Assembly: GCF_001956045.1 (NCBI RefSeq)
Contig: NZ_MRTH01000010.1
Location: 186,001 to 250,000 of the forward strand
Source of the DNA: Paenibacillus sp. FSL H7-0331
GTDB taxonomy: Bacteria; Bacillota; Bacilli; Paenibacillales; NBRC-103111
DNA length: 64,000 bases
Direction of reading: 5' to 3'
Within the stretch, counting starts at the first letter, position 1, and each line of letters begins with the position of its first letter. A model generated the notes under the pieces. The model searched no databases. It was given only the letters and a program-made list of their open reading frames with translations, and was not told the origin of the DNA. The position numbers and the translations under genes were made by a program. Of this stretch, positions 45,424 to 55,015 are shown piece by piece.

Positions 45424-46776
45424 CTATCCGATTGTAATTTTCCCCTCAGGGTATCTGTATAATTCTTTTTCGGTTTTTGGTCCCAGCGCATACGCCAAGG
45501 TTATTGGCCCCAAACGGCCAGCAAACATCGTCAGTGAAATCAATATTTTACCGACCACCGTCAAATCCGTCGTTAATCCCATCGTCAGGCCTACCGTGCC
45601 AAAAGCCGAGGTGACTTCAAAGAGTATCATCAGAAATGGATGACTCTCTGTGGTGGATAATATCATGGCCACGAAAATCACAAGAAATAGTGCAATCATC
45701 GTTAACGTAATCGCCTTAAGGATACGATCCTTACCCAAGCGGTAATGGAACAAAACAATGTCCTCCTTGCCGCGAATCATCGCCACAATAGCACCGATCA
45801 GCGTCATAAAGGTTGTGGTCTTGATCCCTCCGCCTGTCGAGCCTGGTGAGGCACCTATAAACATCAGAATAATCATGAAAAATTGGGAAGCCTGTCGCAT
45901 AGCTCCGATATCCACCGTATTGGCCCCTGCTGTTCGCGGTGTTACCGATTGAAAGAGCGAGGCCCATATTTTCCCTGACCAGTCCAATGATCCTAATGTT
46001 TTGGTATTGCTGAATTCAAAAGCATACATCACCACAGCACCTGTGAGGATCAACACCCCCGTTGTACTTAACACCACCTTGGAATGCAGCGACAACCGTT
46101 TTACTTTTCTATATTCGAGCAGATCCGACATGACGATAAAACCAATACCGCCCAACACAATAAGTCCCATTGAAACGATGTTGATAACCGGGTCGGCCGC
46201 ATACGAGGTCAGACTGCTGAATGGGCCGCTCACCGAGCCGAACAAATCGAATCCTGCATTATTAAAAAATGAAACCGCATGCCAGATTCCGAAATAAATG
46301 CCTTTGGCTGGACCAAGATCTATTGACCAGCGGATGGAAAAAATGATCGCAGCTATCAGCTCTATCGTAAGCGAGTAGCGAATTACTTTACGAATCAGGC
46401 GCACAATGCCTTCCATACTCCCTTGGTTCATCGCTTCCTGAAGAATGAGCCGTTCCTTCAAAGAAATTCGTTTCTTCAATGCAAAGGCAAATAAGGTCGC
46501 CATCGTCATAAAGCCGAGTCCGCCAATCTGAATCAACGTGACAATAACGATTTGGCCAAACATGGAGAAGTACGTACCTGTATCCACAACAACAAGCCCA
46601 GTCACACAAGTGGCAGATGTCGCTGTAAACAAGGCATTAATAAAAGATAATCGTTCCCCCGTTGCCGATGAGACTGGAAGCGTAAGCACCAGTGCTCCAA
46701 TCAAAATAATCGCGGCAAAGCCCAATACCAGAATTTGCGGAGGCGTTAATTGGATTTGTTTCAACGTTAATTTCAT
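45424..46776 (-). CDS. ktrB: Potassium uptake channel subunit (KtrB/TrkH)
   Basis: A 450-aa polytopic protein with four pore-loop repeats; the first filter is seen in TATSATCVTGLVVVDTG and another in PGSTGGGIKTTTF, the gating-loop region of KtrB. It transports K+ with the KtrA ring. First gene of a three-gene operon, expressed from a strong promoter at 47004-47032 through a c-di-AMP riboswitch and terminator. By family it could equally be named ktrD. Confidence 0.92.
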   Translation of the reverse strand: MKLTLKQIQLTPPQILVLGFAAIILIGALVLTLPVSSATGERLSFINALFTATSATCVTGLVVVDTGTYFSMFGQIVIVTLIQIGGLGFMTMATLFAFALKKRISLKERLILQEAMNQGSMEGIVRLIRKVIRYSLTIELIAAIIFSIRWSIDLGPAKGIYFGIWHAVSFFNNAGFDLFGSVSGPFSSLTSYAADPVINIVSMGLIVLGGIGFIVMSDLLEYRKVKRLSLHSKVVLSTTGVLILTGAVVMYAFEFSNTKTLGSLDWSGKIWASLFQSVTPRTAGANTVDIGAMRQASQFFMIILMFIGASPGSTGGGIKTTTFMTLIGAIVAMIRGKEDIVLFHYRLGKDRILKAITLTMIALFLVIFVAMILSTTESHPFLMILFEVTSAFGTVGLTMGLTTDLTVVGKILISLTMFAGRLGPITLAYALGPKTEKELYRYPEGKITIG

Positions 46777-46806
46777 TTCTCACCTCACAAATATTTGAAA
46801 AACAGC

Positions 46807-46834
46807 AAAAAAAAGACACCGGAAACCCAATGTC
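46807..46834 (-). terminator. Riboswitch expression-platform terminator
   Basis: On the minus strand GACATTGG and CCGGTGTC form an 8-bp stem (two G-U pairs) followed by eight T. It sits between the c-di-AMP aptamer and the ktrB start, 31 bases before the ATG. Confidence 0.85.
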
Positions 46835-46858
46835 AACTAAACAGGTTCCTGCCATAAA

Positions 46859-46982
46859 GCCTACGAGGTTAGCTGACGGATTCGGGTTTACAGGTACCCT
46901 ATCAATTCCACTCTCATGAATGGAATCGAATTCACCCCTTACTACTACAAATGGTTCCCCCGTTTTCGGAAAGAAATTCGGC
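46859..46982 (-). ncRNA. ydaO/yuaA c-di-AMP riboswitch aptamer
   Basis: The minus-strand RNA shows the conserved elements in order: GCCGAAT at the 5' side, AAACGGGGGAACC, AGGGGTGAAT, a variable hairpin (ATTCCATTCATGAGAGTGGAAT region), AGGG, then CCCGAATCCGTCAGC and TAACCTCGTAGGC, whose GGC closes on the 5' GCC. This matches the ydaO/yuaA class that binds two c-di-AMP. A terminator follows, so ligand binding should stop transcription of the potassium uptake genes. In Bacillus this class precedes ktrAB. Confidence 0.95.
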
Positions 46983-47003
46983 TTCTGTATTCAATTGATA
47001 TGA

Positions 47004-47032
47004 ATTATAAGGCTATTCTTCCATAAGTACAA
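47004..47032 (-). promoter_or_regulatory. Promoter of the riboswitch-ktr operon
   Basis: On the minus strand TTGTAC (47027-47032), a 17-base spacer and TATAAT (47004-47009). It lies about 20 bases before the aptamer. Confidence 0.85.
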
Positions 47033-47228
47033 AGTCGTAATAACTCGAAAAGCAGGGATATTCCGATTCTTATTATAGCTGGCAGGCATCAAACTGAGGA
47101 TTCGCTTTGGTTTTCAACGTTTATCCCCGTTATGCTTGGTAATGCATTGGATTTGATCAGACATGTATGCTAAGTTTATGGAATACAATAATCAAGCCTT
47201 CCCATTTCTTCATTCCAAGGAGACTAAT

Positions 47229-48890
47229 ATGATCAATCGTTCATTGGATAGACCACTTCAGCTGCTGGCAGTTGTCGGTATTATCCTTTATTTTACCGTC
47301 ATTCTCATATCCTCGTATTTGTCTGGGCCTCCTCCATCCAATGAAGAAGCAGATGGACTACCAACTATTACCCAGCAGGCAGCCGCTGACACGGCAGTCG
47401 TATTTGCCAGGCAGCATTTCGCATTATCAGACGATCATAATACGAGCACGTTATACCAAACTCATTCCGAACGAAGCGGGTACTTGCAAAAGGAGCACTT
47501 ATTCAATTCTTATACGGAGCGATATACCCAGCTACCGCTGGACTACTACGAGGTTGAAATTAACGACCTTGCCAGCTCTAAAACTTATTACATCGATATC
47601 AATTACTCTAATCAGAAGGTGCTTGGCTGGAAGACATATGTGTCGCCATCGTCCAAAGCAGATACGGTATCTGCGCCAGGAGTGGACCCTCAGCTGCTAG
47701 CCGAGCAGACGATCAAGGAACAGGGTTACTCGCCAACCAATTTCACTTTGCTGGACACCGTTCCCGACCTGAACAAAAAAAATAATGCTGCCACCCCATC
47801 GGGGCGTGTGCTTGTTTATGAGAGCAGAACCGATCTGATCGGACAGGCAAAACTACAGCTTACACTCAACGTCTCGAAGGGTCAGGTCGTTTCCTTCCAG
47901 CCAGATTTCAAGATCCCGGCTGCGTTTGGGGAATGGAAGGAGATACAAAATAGCAGCGCCTCCCTGATGACCAACATCAGTATGGGTGTATCGTTAATTA
48001 TGGCAGCAGCAGCTCTGTTCATCATCATACGTTATCGGCGTCAAATCACATTTCGCCGCGGCCTGTGGCTGACCTTGATTTTTCTAATTATTTACATTGG
48101 AAACAACTTCAATATGCTTCCGGCTTTCCGAACCTCACATACGGCGGGTCCATCCCAGTTCGAAGCGCTCTTTTACTTGTGGTTTCTCAATATTATTATT
48201 GCGATGATGGCTGTTAGCGTCTACCTCTCCGTCCTTGCCGGCAGACAGATGTGGTCCCGTTACAGCTGGAATCCGCTGCCGGAATGGCAGGACCCCGCTT
48301 TTGGGAGCCAGGTATGGGTGGCCATGACTCGCGGCTACCTGCTCTGTTTCTTTATTCTCGGCGTCCAGCAAGTGCTGTTCTTTATAGCGGAGCATGCTTT
48401 TGACGTATGGTCGGTGAATGATGCAGCAGATTCTGTGCTGAACATGACGTTCCCTGCACTATTTCCGCTCATGGCCTGGGCAGCGGCTATCTCCGAAGAA
48501 ACCGTATACCGGCTGTTCGGCATTGCCTTCTTTCTGAAAATTGTCCGCATTCGGTTTCTGGCTGTACTGCTTCCGAGCATCATCTGGGCGATGAGCCATA
48601 CCCAATATCCGATTTATCCGGTCTATACCCGACTTGTTGAGGTTACCATTATCGGTGTCATTTTTGGATATGCCTTTCTTAAATACGGGTTTATGACTGT
48701 ACTCTTTGCCCACGCCTCGATGGATAGTATTTTGATGGGACTCTCGCTGTATGGTCTCGGGGATTGGATGCATATCGTGGTCGGCAGTTTTTATCTGATA
48801 TTCCCTGGTCTTGTCGGCTGGGTGCTGTATCGGCTGCATGGCAACAAAAAAAGACGGGCACTATCTATGCCTCGTCTTGATCCTGATTAA
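47229..48890 (+). CDS. CPBP-family intramembrane metalloprotease with extracytoplasmic N-terminal domain
   Basis: A 553-aa membrane protein. After an N-terminal helix there is an extracytoplasmic region of about 210 residues with two PepSY-like segments ([19 protein letters not shown]), then several helices and the CPBP/Abi protease core: [22 protein letters not shown] and [10 protein letters not shown] supply the Glu-Glu, His and His/Asp residues. AAGGAG precedes ATG 47229; a start at 47163 lacks a site. CPBP proteins process prenylated or bacteriocin peptides; the target here is unknown. It overlaps uvrC by 26 bases tail to tail. Confidence 0.85.
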   Translation: MINRSLDRPLQLLAVVGIILYFTVILISSYLSGPPPSNEEADGLPTITQQAAADTAVVFARQHFALSDDHNTSTLYQTHSERSGYLQKEHLFNSYTERYTQLPLDYYEVEINDLASSKTYYIDINYSNQKVLGWKTYVSPSSKADTVSAPGVDPQLLAEQTIKEQGYSPTNFTLLDTVPDLNKKNNAATPSGRVLVYESRTDLIGQAKLQLTLNVSKGQVVSFQPDFKIPAAFGEWKEIQNSSASLMTNISMGVSLIMAAAALFIIIRYRRQITFRRGLWLTLIFLIIYIGNNFNMLPAFRTSHTAGPSQFEALFYLWFLNIIIAMMAVSVYLSVLAGRQMWSRYSWNPLPEWQDPAFGSQVWVAMTRGYLLCFFILGVQQVLFFIAEHAFDVWSVNDAADSVLNMTFPALFPLMAWAAAISEETVYRLFGIAFFLKIVRIRFLAVLLPSIIWAMSHTQYPIYPVYTRLVEVTIIGVIFGYAFLKYGFMTVLFAHASMDSILMGLSLYGLGDWMHIVVGSFYLIFPGLVGWVLYRLHGNKKRRALSMPRLDPD

Positions 48891-50841
48891 GTGATTGTAA
48901 TATTTGTGTGGCCAGCTTTTCCCCGATACCCAGAAGCCGGAAATCTTCAATACTGGCTTCTTTTATTTTTTTCATCGAGCCAAAATGCTTCAGCATCGCC
49001 TTACGCCTCTTCTCACCAATTCCCGGAATCGAATCCAGCTGGGAGACGATCATCGATTTGGCGCGCGTTTCGCGGTGGAACGTAATAGCAAAGCGATGGA
49101 CCTCGTCCTGAATACGCTGAAGCAGGTAAAACTCCTGACTATCACGCGGCAGTGGAACGATTTCTGCAGGGTCTCCCATGATCAGCTGTGCGGTTTTGTG
49201 ACGGTCATCCTTGGCGAGTCCACAAACCGGAATATATAGACCCAGTTCATTTTCCAGCACATCGATAGCCGCGGAGATTTGCCCTTTTCCTCCATCGATA
49301 ACGACCAGATCTGGTAGTGGCAAGCCTTCCTTCAAAACACGCTCATAACGACGTCTTATGACCTCACGCATCGTACCGTAATCATCAGGACCTATAACTG
49401 TACGGATTTTGTACTTACGGTATTCCTTGCGATCCGGCTTGCCATCCGTAAATACAACCATTGCCGAAACCGGGTCAGAACCTTGAATGTTCGAATTATC
49501 GAATGCCTCAATGCGGCGAATGACGCCAGTCCCGAGCCAATCTCCGAGATTCTCGACAGCCATTACGGTACGCTGCTCATCGCGGGCAATTAACCGGAAC
49601 TTCTCATCCAGACTTACACGGGCATTATCACCAGCCATCGCAACCATATTTTTCTTCGAGCCTCTGCGTGGATAATGCACCTTTACCTTGAGCCAGCTCT
49701 CCAGCGCTTCCTTGACATCCTTCTTGGCAATCTCGATCTCGGGTCCTGCCTCCGATTCGTCGGTCTCCGGTTGTTCAGAGCTCGATTCCGGACTTAGATC
49801 AGACTGAGAGCTAGTAGTCTCAGCTGGTTCCGTCTTAGCCGTCAACGCAGCCGTAGGCAGCACCGTTACAGCCTCCAGCGGCAAAAATATTTCCTTCGGA
49901 AGTGCCGGATTCTCACTGTAATACTGCGTAATAAAAGTTACGAAATCATCATACTCATCGCCATAATAAGGAAACATCGAAGCATGCCGTTCAATCAGCT
50001 TGCCCTGACGCATATATAATATTTGGACACACATCCAGCCTTTATCTACCGCATAGCCGAATATGTCGCGATCCATCGCATCTGTTGTCGTAATATTTTG
50101 TTTTTGCATGACCTGATCAATATGAAGTACATGATCACGCAGCTCCTTGGCCCGTTCAAAATTCAGCTCCTCGGACGCTTCCTGCATCTTGCGCGTCAAA
50201 TCCTTCTTGATCTCATCATGACCGCCGTTTAGAAAACGCGAAATTTCCTGTACCATCTGCTCGTACGTTTCTTGATCTACCTCGTACTCACAGGGAGCTA
50301 TGCATTGACCCAGATGATAGTACAGACAAACCCGGTCCGGCAGCTTTTTGCATTTGCGCAGCGGATACAGCCGATCCAGCAGCTTCTTCGTCTGTTGAGC
50401 GGCGAACGCATTCGGATACGGGCCAAAATATTTTCCTTTATCCTTCAGCACACGGCGAGTAACCTCCAACCGCGGATGGGTTTCATGCGTTATTTTGATA
50501 TAGGGAAAGGACTTGTCGTCCTTCAATAGTACATTATAACGAGGATGATGCTTCTTGATCAGGTTGCATTCCAGAATTAACGCCTCGACATTACTGGCCG
50601 TGACGATATATTCAAAGTCGGCAATTTCATTAACAAGCGCATAGGTTTTGGCATTATGACTTCCGGTAAAGTACGAGCGTACCCGATTGCGCAGCACCTT
50701 CGCTTTGCCGATATAGATGATCGTGCCTTCCTTGTTTTTCATCAGATAGCAGCCTGGCTTCTCTGGCAGCAGCGCCAGCTTACTGCGAATTTGCTCTGCC
50801 CTCTGCTTACGTTCCTGCTCCTCTTCATGTGTAGACATCAC
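48865..50841 (-). CDS. uvrC: Excinuclease ABC subunit C
   Basis: The 658-aa nuclease makes both incisions in nucleotide excision repair. Domains: GIY-YIG (about 22-100, [19 protein letters not shown]), UVR motif near 205-240, an RNase H-like endonuclease ([13 protein letters not shown]) and tandem HhH at the C-terminus ([18 protein letters not shown]). It is longer than most UvrC because of an acidic Ser/Thr/Glu-rich insert of about 45 residues near 335-385. Convergent with the CPBP gene. Confidence 0.97.
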   Translation of the reverse strand: MMSTHEEEQERKQRAEQIRSKLALLPEKPGCYLMKNKEGTIIYIGKAKVLRNRVRSYFTGSHNAKTYALVNEIADFEYIVTASNVEALILECNLIKKHHPRYNVLLKDDKSFPYIKITHETHPRLEVTRRVLKDKGKYFGPYPNAFAAQQTKKLLDRLYPLRKCKKLPDRVCLYYHLGQCIAPCEYEVDQETYEQMVQEISRFLNGGHDEIKKDLTRKMQEASEELNFERAKELRDHVLHIDQVMQKQNITTTDAMDRDIFGYAVDKGWMCVQILYMRQGKLIERHASMFPYYGDEYDDFVTFITQYYSENPALPKEIFLPLEAVTVLPTAALTAKTEPAETTSSQSDLSPESSSEQPETDESEAGPEIEIAKKDVKEALESWLKVKVHYPRRGSKKNMVAMAGDNARVSLDEKFRLIARDEQRTVMAVENLGDWLGTGVIRRIEAFDNSNIQGSDPVSAMVVFTDGKPDRKEYRKYKIRTVIGPDDYGTMREVIRRRYERVLKEGLPLPDLVVIDGGKGQISAAIDVLENELGLYIPVCGLAKDDRHKTAQLIMGDPAEIVPLPRDSQEFYLLQRIQDEVHRFAITFHRETRAKSMIVSQLDSIPGIGEKRRKAMLKHFGSMKKIKEASIEDFRLLGIGEKLATQILQSLNQDQDEA

Positions 50842-50861
50842 ATTTCCACTCCTTTAAGCAC

Positions 50862-50901
50862 AAAAAAAGCTCTTTTCCAGCATAGCAGAAAAAGAGCTTT
50901 T
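50862..50901 (-). terminator. Terminator downstream of trxA
   Basis: On the minus strand AAAAGCTCTTTT and AAAAGAGCTTTT flank a 12-base loop and TTTTTTT-type tract follows. It lies between the 41-bp repeats and uvrC. Confidence 0.8.
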
Positions 50902-50908
50902 ACTCCAT

Positions 50909-51015
50909 GAGTTTTGCATAGCAAAACTGACTTCGTAAGCATTCACTTTGAGTTTTGCAAAGCAAAACTAACTTCGTAAGCATTTACTTAGAGTTTTGCG
51001 TAGCAAAACTCACTT
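50909..51015. repeat. Tandem 41-bp repeat, about 2.6 copies
   Basis: Copies begin at 50909, 50950 and 50991. Each starts GAGTTTTGC, has three variable bases (ATA, AAA, GTA), then GCAAAACT, followed by ACTTCGTAAGCATT in the first two. GTTTTGC-N3-GCAAAAC makes every unit a hairpin. The array lies between the trxA stop and the trxA terminator, so it would be in the 3' end of the trxA mRNA. Confidence 0.85.
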
Positions 51016-51021
51016 GGCACA

Positions 51022-51336
51022 TTACTGATGCTTCGATACAACGTTCTTCAAAGCATCCTTCGATTGAAAGCCTACCACTTTATCAACAGGTTGGCCATCT
51101 TTGAAAACGATAAGAGTCGGGATGCTCATTACGCCAAAACGGGAAGCTGATTCCGGATTGTCATCCACATTAACCTTAGCAATTTTCAAGCTTCCAAGCT
51201 CTTTATCCAGCTCTTCCAAAACAGGAGCGATCATTTTACAAGGTCCACACCATGGAGCCCAAAAATCAACCAAAACCGTGCCAGATCCTTCAACTTCATT
51301 CTTAAAGGATTGATCTGTAACATTTACGATAGCCAT
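51022..51336 (-). CDS. trxA: Thioredoxin
   Basis: A 104-aa thioredoxin with the redox motif WCGPCK (C30, C33), the cis-Pro region IPTLIVF and normal length. Cytoplasmic disulfide reductase that works with NADPH-thioredoxin reductase. Monocistronic; AAGGAGAAC precedes the ATG. Confidence 0.97.
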   Translation of the reverse strand: MAIVNVTDQSFKNEVEGSGTVLVDFWAPWCGPCKMIAPVLEELDKELGSLKIAKVNVDDNPESASRFGVMSIPTLIVFKDGQPVDKVVGFQSKDALKNVVSKHQ

Positions 51337-51578
51337 AAAAAGTTCTCCTTTATCCGATAAAATAGGTTGTCAACATGTAAAGTATACCACAATAGACCCT
51401 ATTTTCAACCGCAAACCCGCTTGGCTAACTGTTTCCAGCGCATTCCGCCTTCATCTTGTCACAATCAATAAATGTGGTGTACAATTTTCACTTCCCTATG
51501 CTTTACATTTATCTGTGAAGTTGGGTATACTGAATATAATTCTTCAACCATCGGTTTTACTCAATCCAAGGAGGAATT

Positions 51579-51731
51579 ATGGCTATGAACGATGTAAATC
51601 ACCCCGAGCTTCATATTAACGAAGAGCCGAGTAATGATTTTCTGGACACGGCGATTGGTTTCGGTGCATTTTTCGCCTTTTTGCTGCTCATGGGCGTTGC
51701 CGCAACAGTTATTACGCTGCTAATGAAGTAG
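51579..51731 (+). CDS. Small single-helix membrane protein, YqzM-like
   Basis: A 50-aa protein (MAMNDVNHPELHINEEPSND then FLDTAIGFGAFFAFLLLMG) with one C-terminal membrane helix and an acidic N-terminus. GGAGG precedes the ATG by a few bases and a good terminator follows. The pattern NDxxDxAxGFxxxF...F recalls the Bacillus YqzM family, of unknown function; I hold that assignment loosely. It stands alone between trxA and dnaI. Confidence 0.7.
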   Translation: MAMNDVNHPELHINEEPSNDFLDTAIGFGAFFAFLLLMGVAATVITLLMK

Positions 51732-51767
51732 GCGTCGAGCTTGTTTCAAGCCGATGATACGTCAGTA

Positions 51768-51799
51768 AAGTCTGTTCCTTCCGGGAACAGGCTTTTTTT
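51768..51799 (+). terminator. Terminator of the small membrane protein gene
   Basis: GTCTGTTCC and GGAACAGGC flank TTCCGG-type loop, followed by TTTTTTT. Confidence 0.85.
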
Positions 51800-51813
51800 G
51801 TGTCGATACCACT

Positions 51814-51848
51814 AGAAAAAGCCCGCTCTCCTACAGAGACGGACTTTG
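51814..51848 (-). terminator. Terminator of the dnaB-dnaI operon
   Basis: On the minus strand AAGTCCG and CGGGCTT pair (one G-U), with an inner CTCT/AGAG, followed by TTTTT. It lies 20 bases past the dnaI stop. Confidence 0.8.
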
Positions 51849-51868
51849 ACTGTTCCTATTATTGCAGT

Positions 51869-52819
51869 TTACTTGCCACGCTTATTGTAGCCGTTCACCA
51901 TAATGACCTCAACAAAAGGACGAATTCGGTCCATAATTCTTCTTCCTTTGAACTCTTCATCGCCATCCTTGCTGGTGAAGCTAAAATGCTGCTCCAATGC
52001 ATCCAAATCATGATTTGACGTGAAAAAGGTTGGCTTGCGATTCATTCGGTAATTCAATATTGCACCCATTACATGATCGCGCAGCCACGGGTTCAAATTC
52101 TCCGCTCCCATATCGTCGAATACGAGCAAGTCCGTATCTTTGAGCGCATCGATGGTTTCCTTCAGCTTCTGCGGATCCTGGAACATCGCCTTTAAATCTT
52201 CGGCAAAATCGGGCATGTACACAATGGCACCGGAGTAGCCGCTCTTCGCCAGCTCGTGAAGCAGATAACACATCAGGAAGGTTTTGCCGGTGCCGAGGCT
52301 TCCAGCCAAATAGAGACCCGAGCTTTGCAAGCCTTCATCACGGGTTTTCATAATGTAACGAATAAGACTATCCACAGCTTCCTCACGCGCAGGGTCCTTA
52401 TCGAAAATTTCCATCGACGAGTAGCCCTGTGACAGTGCCCGCTCATCCACATAAAAGCTGCGGATCCGGCTGCGGATAGCCTCCTGATTTTGTCTCGCGA
52501 TCTGCTTCTTACAGGCTACCTTGGTATCATACAGGTTAGCTTTTCCGGCTTCTGTCTCGACCGATAACAGCGTATAATGCCCTGCAAAATCATTTGGGCA
52601 CAAATCCAGTCCCGGACAGTTGGAGCAGTTCCGATGCTCGCTCACATATTGATACAGTCGGTTCATGTTGATTTTCATTGTATATTCATCGAGCGTCGGA
52701 TATTTGGCACGCAGCTTCACCACTAATGGATCAGCTACGATTTGTCTCACCTTTTCCTCGGCTTGTTGACGAAATTTGGAGTTGGGCAGCGACTTTAACG
52801 CATCCGCGAGCGATTCCAT
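51869..52819 (-). CDS. dnaI: Primosomal protein DnaI (helicase loader)
   Basis: The 316-aa AAA+ ATPase loads the replicative helicase. The N-terminal domain carries a zinc-binding Cys cluster (CSNCPGLDLCPNDFAGH) as in Bacillus DnaI, and the C-terminal AAA+ domain has Walker A GSLGTGKTFL and Walker B LLVFDDMGAE. It follows the DnaB-like gene by 54 bases; this order is conserved in Bacillales. Confidence 0.95.
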   Translation of the reverse strand: MESLADALKSLPNSKFRQQAEEKVRQIVADPLVVKLRAKYPTLDEYTMKINMNRLYQYVSEHRNCSNCPGLDLCPNDFAGHYTLLSVETEAGKANLYDTKVACKKQIARQNQEAIRSRIRSFYVDERALSQGYSSMEIFDKDPAREEAVDSLIRYIMKTRDEGLQSSGLYLAGSLGTGKTFLMCYLLHELAKSGYSGAIVYMPDFAEDLKAMFQDPQKLKETIDALKDTDLLVFDDMGAENLNPWLRDHVMGAILNYRMNRKPTFFTSNHDLDALEQHFSFTSKDGDEEFKGRRIMDRIRPFVEVIMVNGYNKRGK

Positions 52820-52873
52820 AGGTTCTTACACTCCTTCCCGTTATTAAATGTTTAAAGAAGTCCTACCTAATTA

Positions 52874-54421
52874 CTAGACTTTACCATCAAGCATTTGCGC
52901 TCTTCTTCGCATAGCTTCACGCTCTTCTGCACTCCGTGAGGCCGCTGCTGTGCTTGGCTTGTCCTCCACCGTAGGAAGCAGCGGTTTCTGTCTCACTCCA
53001 CCACGTGCTGTACCCGTACTACGTCCGCCCGCGGCTCCACCTGTACCAGTTCGGCTGCCTGTGCGAGGGGCCGTCTTACTCTCCTGATACTTGGACTGCT
53101 CGCGTATATATTGCACAGCCTGCTCGAAAGAGTTCACCTGCTTGGCCAGCATATCCGTAACGCTGAACTCTATCGATGCCTTGGACCATGAGCGTTTGTT
53201 CATATATAAGTAATGGATCATGACATTGATAACTTCCTCTTTCAAGCCATAATTCAAATCGACCTTCGCCAGCGTATCCAGCAGTCCGTCCGGTACGGTG
53301 CCTTTGGAAAAGATTTTCTCCAATAAAAAGATATAGGGCTCATTCCGTAAAATATAGTTGTACTGATGCTGATTGCATTCGCCCTGGAAAATATCCGGTA
53401 CCTGCAAATAAAACTCCATTTCAACTGTCTTGTCACTAGCGATGTCTGCACCGTTCTCCTGATTAGATGACGCTGCTCCACGTGTCTGTTGATCGACCTT
53501 AGCCAAATAACGCCCGCGTTCCTCACCACGCTTCTTATCCTGTCGAAAGACCATGTTCGCCTTGTGCTGCAGCAGTTCAAGCATCAACTCGCCCTGCGGA
53601 TCAAACACACCATCCTCGTCCAACAGCCGGCAAATGTCCGTTAGATACAAGCCGTACTTCTTGGCAACATAATTAATTTGTCCCATCTGCTCCGGCTCGT
53701 ATTTCAATTGCTCCACGAACACACGATTGCCCGATTCCCGCGGAAAATGCATAATGATATCCGAATACTGAAAGCCTTTATTTGCACTCTCAGGCTTGGT
53801 TTCCGAAGGTTTGGACACTGCCGTTTCAAAAAATGCCTGCTCCATTTCCAGATCAATGACCTGCGAATTCAAATGAAACAGCTCGTAGAAAGGAACCGAC
53901 AAATTTTCCTCATTGGCACCCTTCAACTCGTCTGATTCTGGCAGCACCAGCTCATCACGCAGCGAATAGATCATATATTTGCCAACCTTGTCCCTGAGCA
54001 GCAGGGTCAAATGCTGGTTTTTAAAAAATTCATTCGGTGACAATGGGGCTGACAGCGTGTAGACATACACATAATCATCCGAAACTTCGGCGAACTTCCG
54101 CGTCGTTTTCAGTAGGCCCACAGCCTCCAGCTTCGCTGTCTGTTCAATAAAATATTTGCGTCCACGCTCCCCAGTCTCCAGCTCCAGCGATAAGAACAGC
54201 CTTCGCTGCTGCTCGGTAGCCGAGTATCCAACCTTATCGATTGGCAGCTGCAGAAACAGCGTATGATACAGGCTGACCGCATACGCTCCGATCATAGGCT
54301 GATAGATTGTGGAGAGCATTTTCATATCCAAACCACTTAATGAAAAATCACGCGCCACATAAAAACGGTGATATTCCGAGAAATGATGCATATTCGTAAT
54401 TCGCATTAACTCAAATCCCAT
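52874..54421 (-). CDS. dnaB: Replication initiation and membrane attachment protein (DnaB, Bacillus type)
   Basis: A 515-aa protein with DnaB_2-type winged-helix and helical regions (YVAKKYGLYLTDICRLLDED; YGLKEEVINVMIHYLYMNK) and a basic Gly/Arg/Thr-rich C-terminal tail (TGSRTGTGGAAGGRSTGTAR). In Bacillus it works with DnaD and DnaI to load helicase at oriC and restart sites. The start may be the ATG of MRITNMHHF five codons later. The neighbouring dnaI supports the call. Not the DnaB helicase of E. coli. Confidence 0.9.
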   Translation of the reverse strand: MGFELMRITNMHHFSEYHRFYVARDFSLSGLDMKMLSTIYQPMIGAYAVSLYHTLFLQLPIDKVGYSATEQQRRLFLSLELETGERGRKYFIEQTAKLEAVGLLKTTRKFAEVSDDYVYVYTLSAPLSPNEFFKNQHLTLLLRDKVGKYMIYSLRDELVLPESDELKGANEENLSVPFYELFHLNSQVIDLEMEQAFFETAVSKPSETKPESANKGFQYSDIIMHFPRESGNRVFVEQLKYEPEQMGQINYVAKKYGLYLTDICRLLDEDGVFDPQGELMLELLQHKANMVFRQDKKRGEERGRYLAKVDQQTRGAASSNQENGADIASDKTVEMEFYLQVPDIFQGECNQHQYNYILRNEPYIFLLEKIFSKGTVPDGLLDTLAKVDLNYGLKEEVINVMIHYLYMNKRSWSKASIEFSVTDMLAKQVNSFEQAVQYIREQSKYQESKTAPRTGSRTGTGGAAGGRSTGTARGGVRQKPLLPTVEDKPSTAAASRSAEEREAMRRRAQMLDGKV

Positions 54422-54490
54422 CCATGAATTGTTACTAGTCTAGTAAACTACATTTTAACATAGATTTCGACAGGATGTTATCGCCTGATT

Positions 54491-54820
54491 TCAATCCGTC
54501 TTTCCCCACTTGACCGCCCACTTGTCCATCTCCTTCAGTGCGGTCTGAAAATCCGCCCCTTTTTCTGTCAATGAATATTCTACCGCGACGGGTACAGAAG
54601 GAAATACAACACGTAAAACAATCCCATTTTTCTCCAGGTGCCGCAGCACATCGGTTAAAGATTGTGTCTTGATAATCGCTAAGTCCCTATGCAGCTGCTT
54701 GAAGCGCTTAGGCCCTTTGGACAGCTCGGCGATCACCAGAAAAGCCCATTTGGCCCCGAGTATTTGCAGCACAGAACAAATGCTGGTGAATTCCTGCTTC
54801 TCTTCATTCACTATTTCCAA
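54491..54820 (-). CDS. HxlR-family transcriptional regulator
   Basis: A 109-aa winged-helix regulator of the HxlR/MarR-like type with the signature LGAKWAFLVIAELSKGPKRF and DVLRHLEKNGIVLRVVFP. One Cys (ICSVLQILG) near the N-terminus is in the position where redox-sensing members of the family have their reactive Cys. Divergent from the MFS gene at 55016, with two perfect inverted repeats in the gap. Confidence 0.9.
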   Translation of the reverse strand: MEIVNEEKQEFTSICSVLQILGAKWAFLVIAELSKGPKRFKQLHRDLAIIKTQSLTDVLRHLEKNGIVLRVVFPSVPVAVEYSLTEKGADFQTALKEMDKWAVKWGKTD

Positions 54821-54832
54821 ACCATATCACCT

Positions 54833-54878
54833 ACTTACTTAAAATTAGTAAGTCCATTTATTTGGATAATGTCCAAAT
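54833..54878. promoter_or_regulatory. Two inverted repeats in the HxlR-MFS intergenic region
   Basis: ACTTACT-N7-AGTAAGT (54833-54853) and ATTTGGA-N5-TCCAAAT (54860-54878), both with perfect 7-bp arms. They lie immediately upstream of the HxlR start and are good candidates for its operators. Confidence 0.6.
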
Positions 54879-55015
54879 AGTTTGCCTTCTTACATTTATA
54901 TTGTAACCTCATTATAATTCAATCAAATGATCTCGCAAAGGCCTAATAACGAACATCCATAAGCTGGTTATAGGTGATCAGACGGTACTGCGAGTTACAG
55001 AAAGGATTGAATGTA

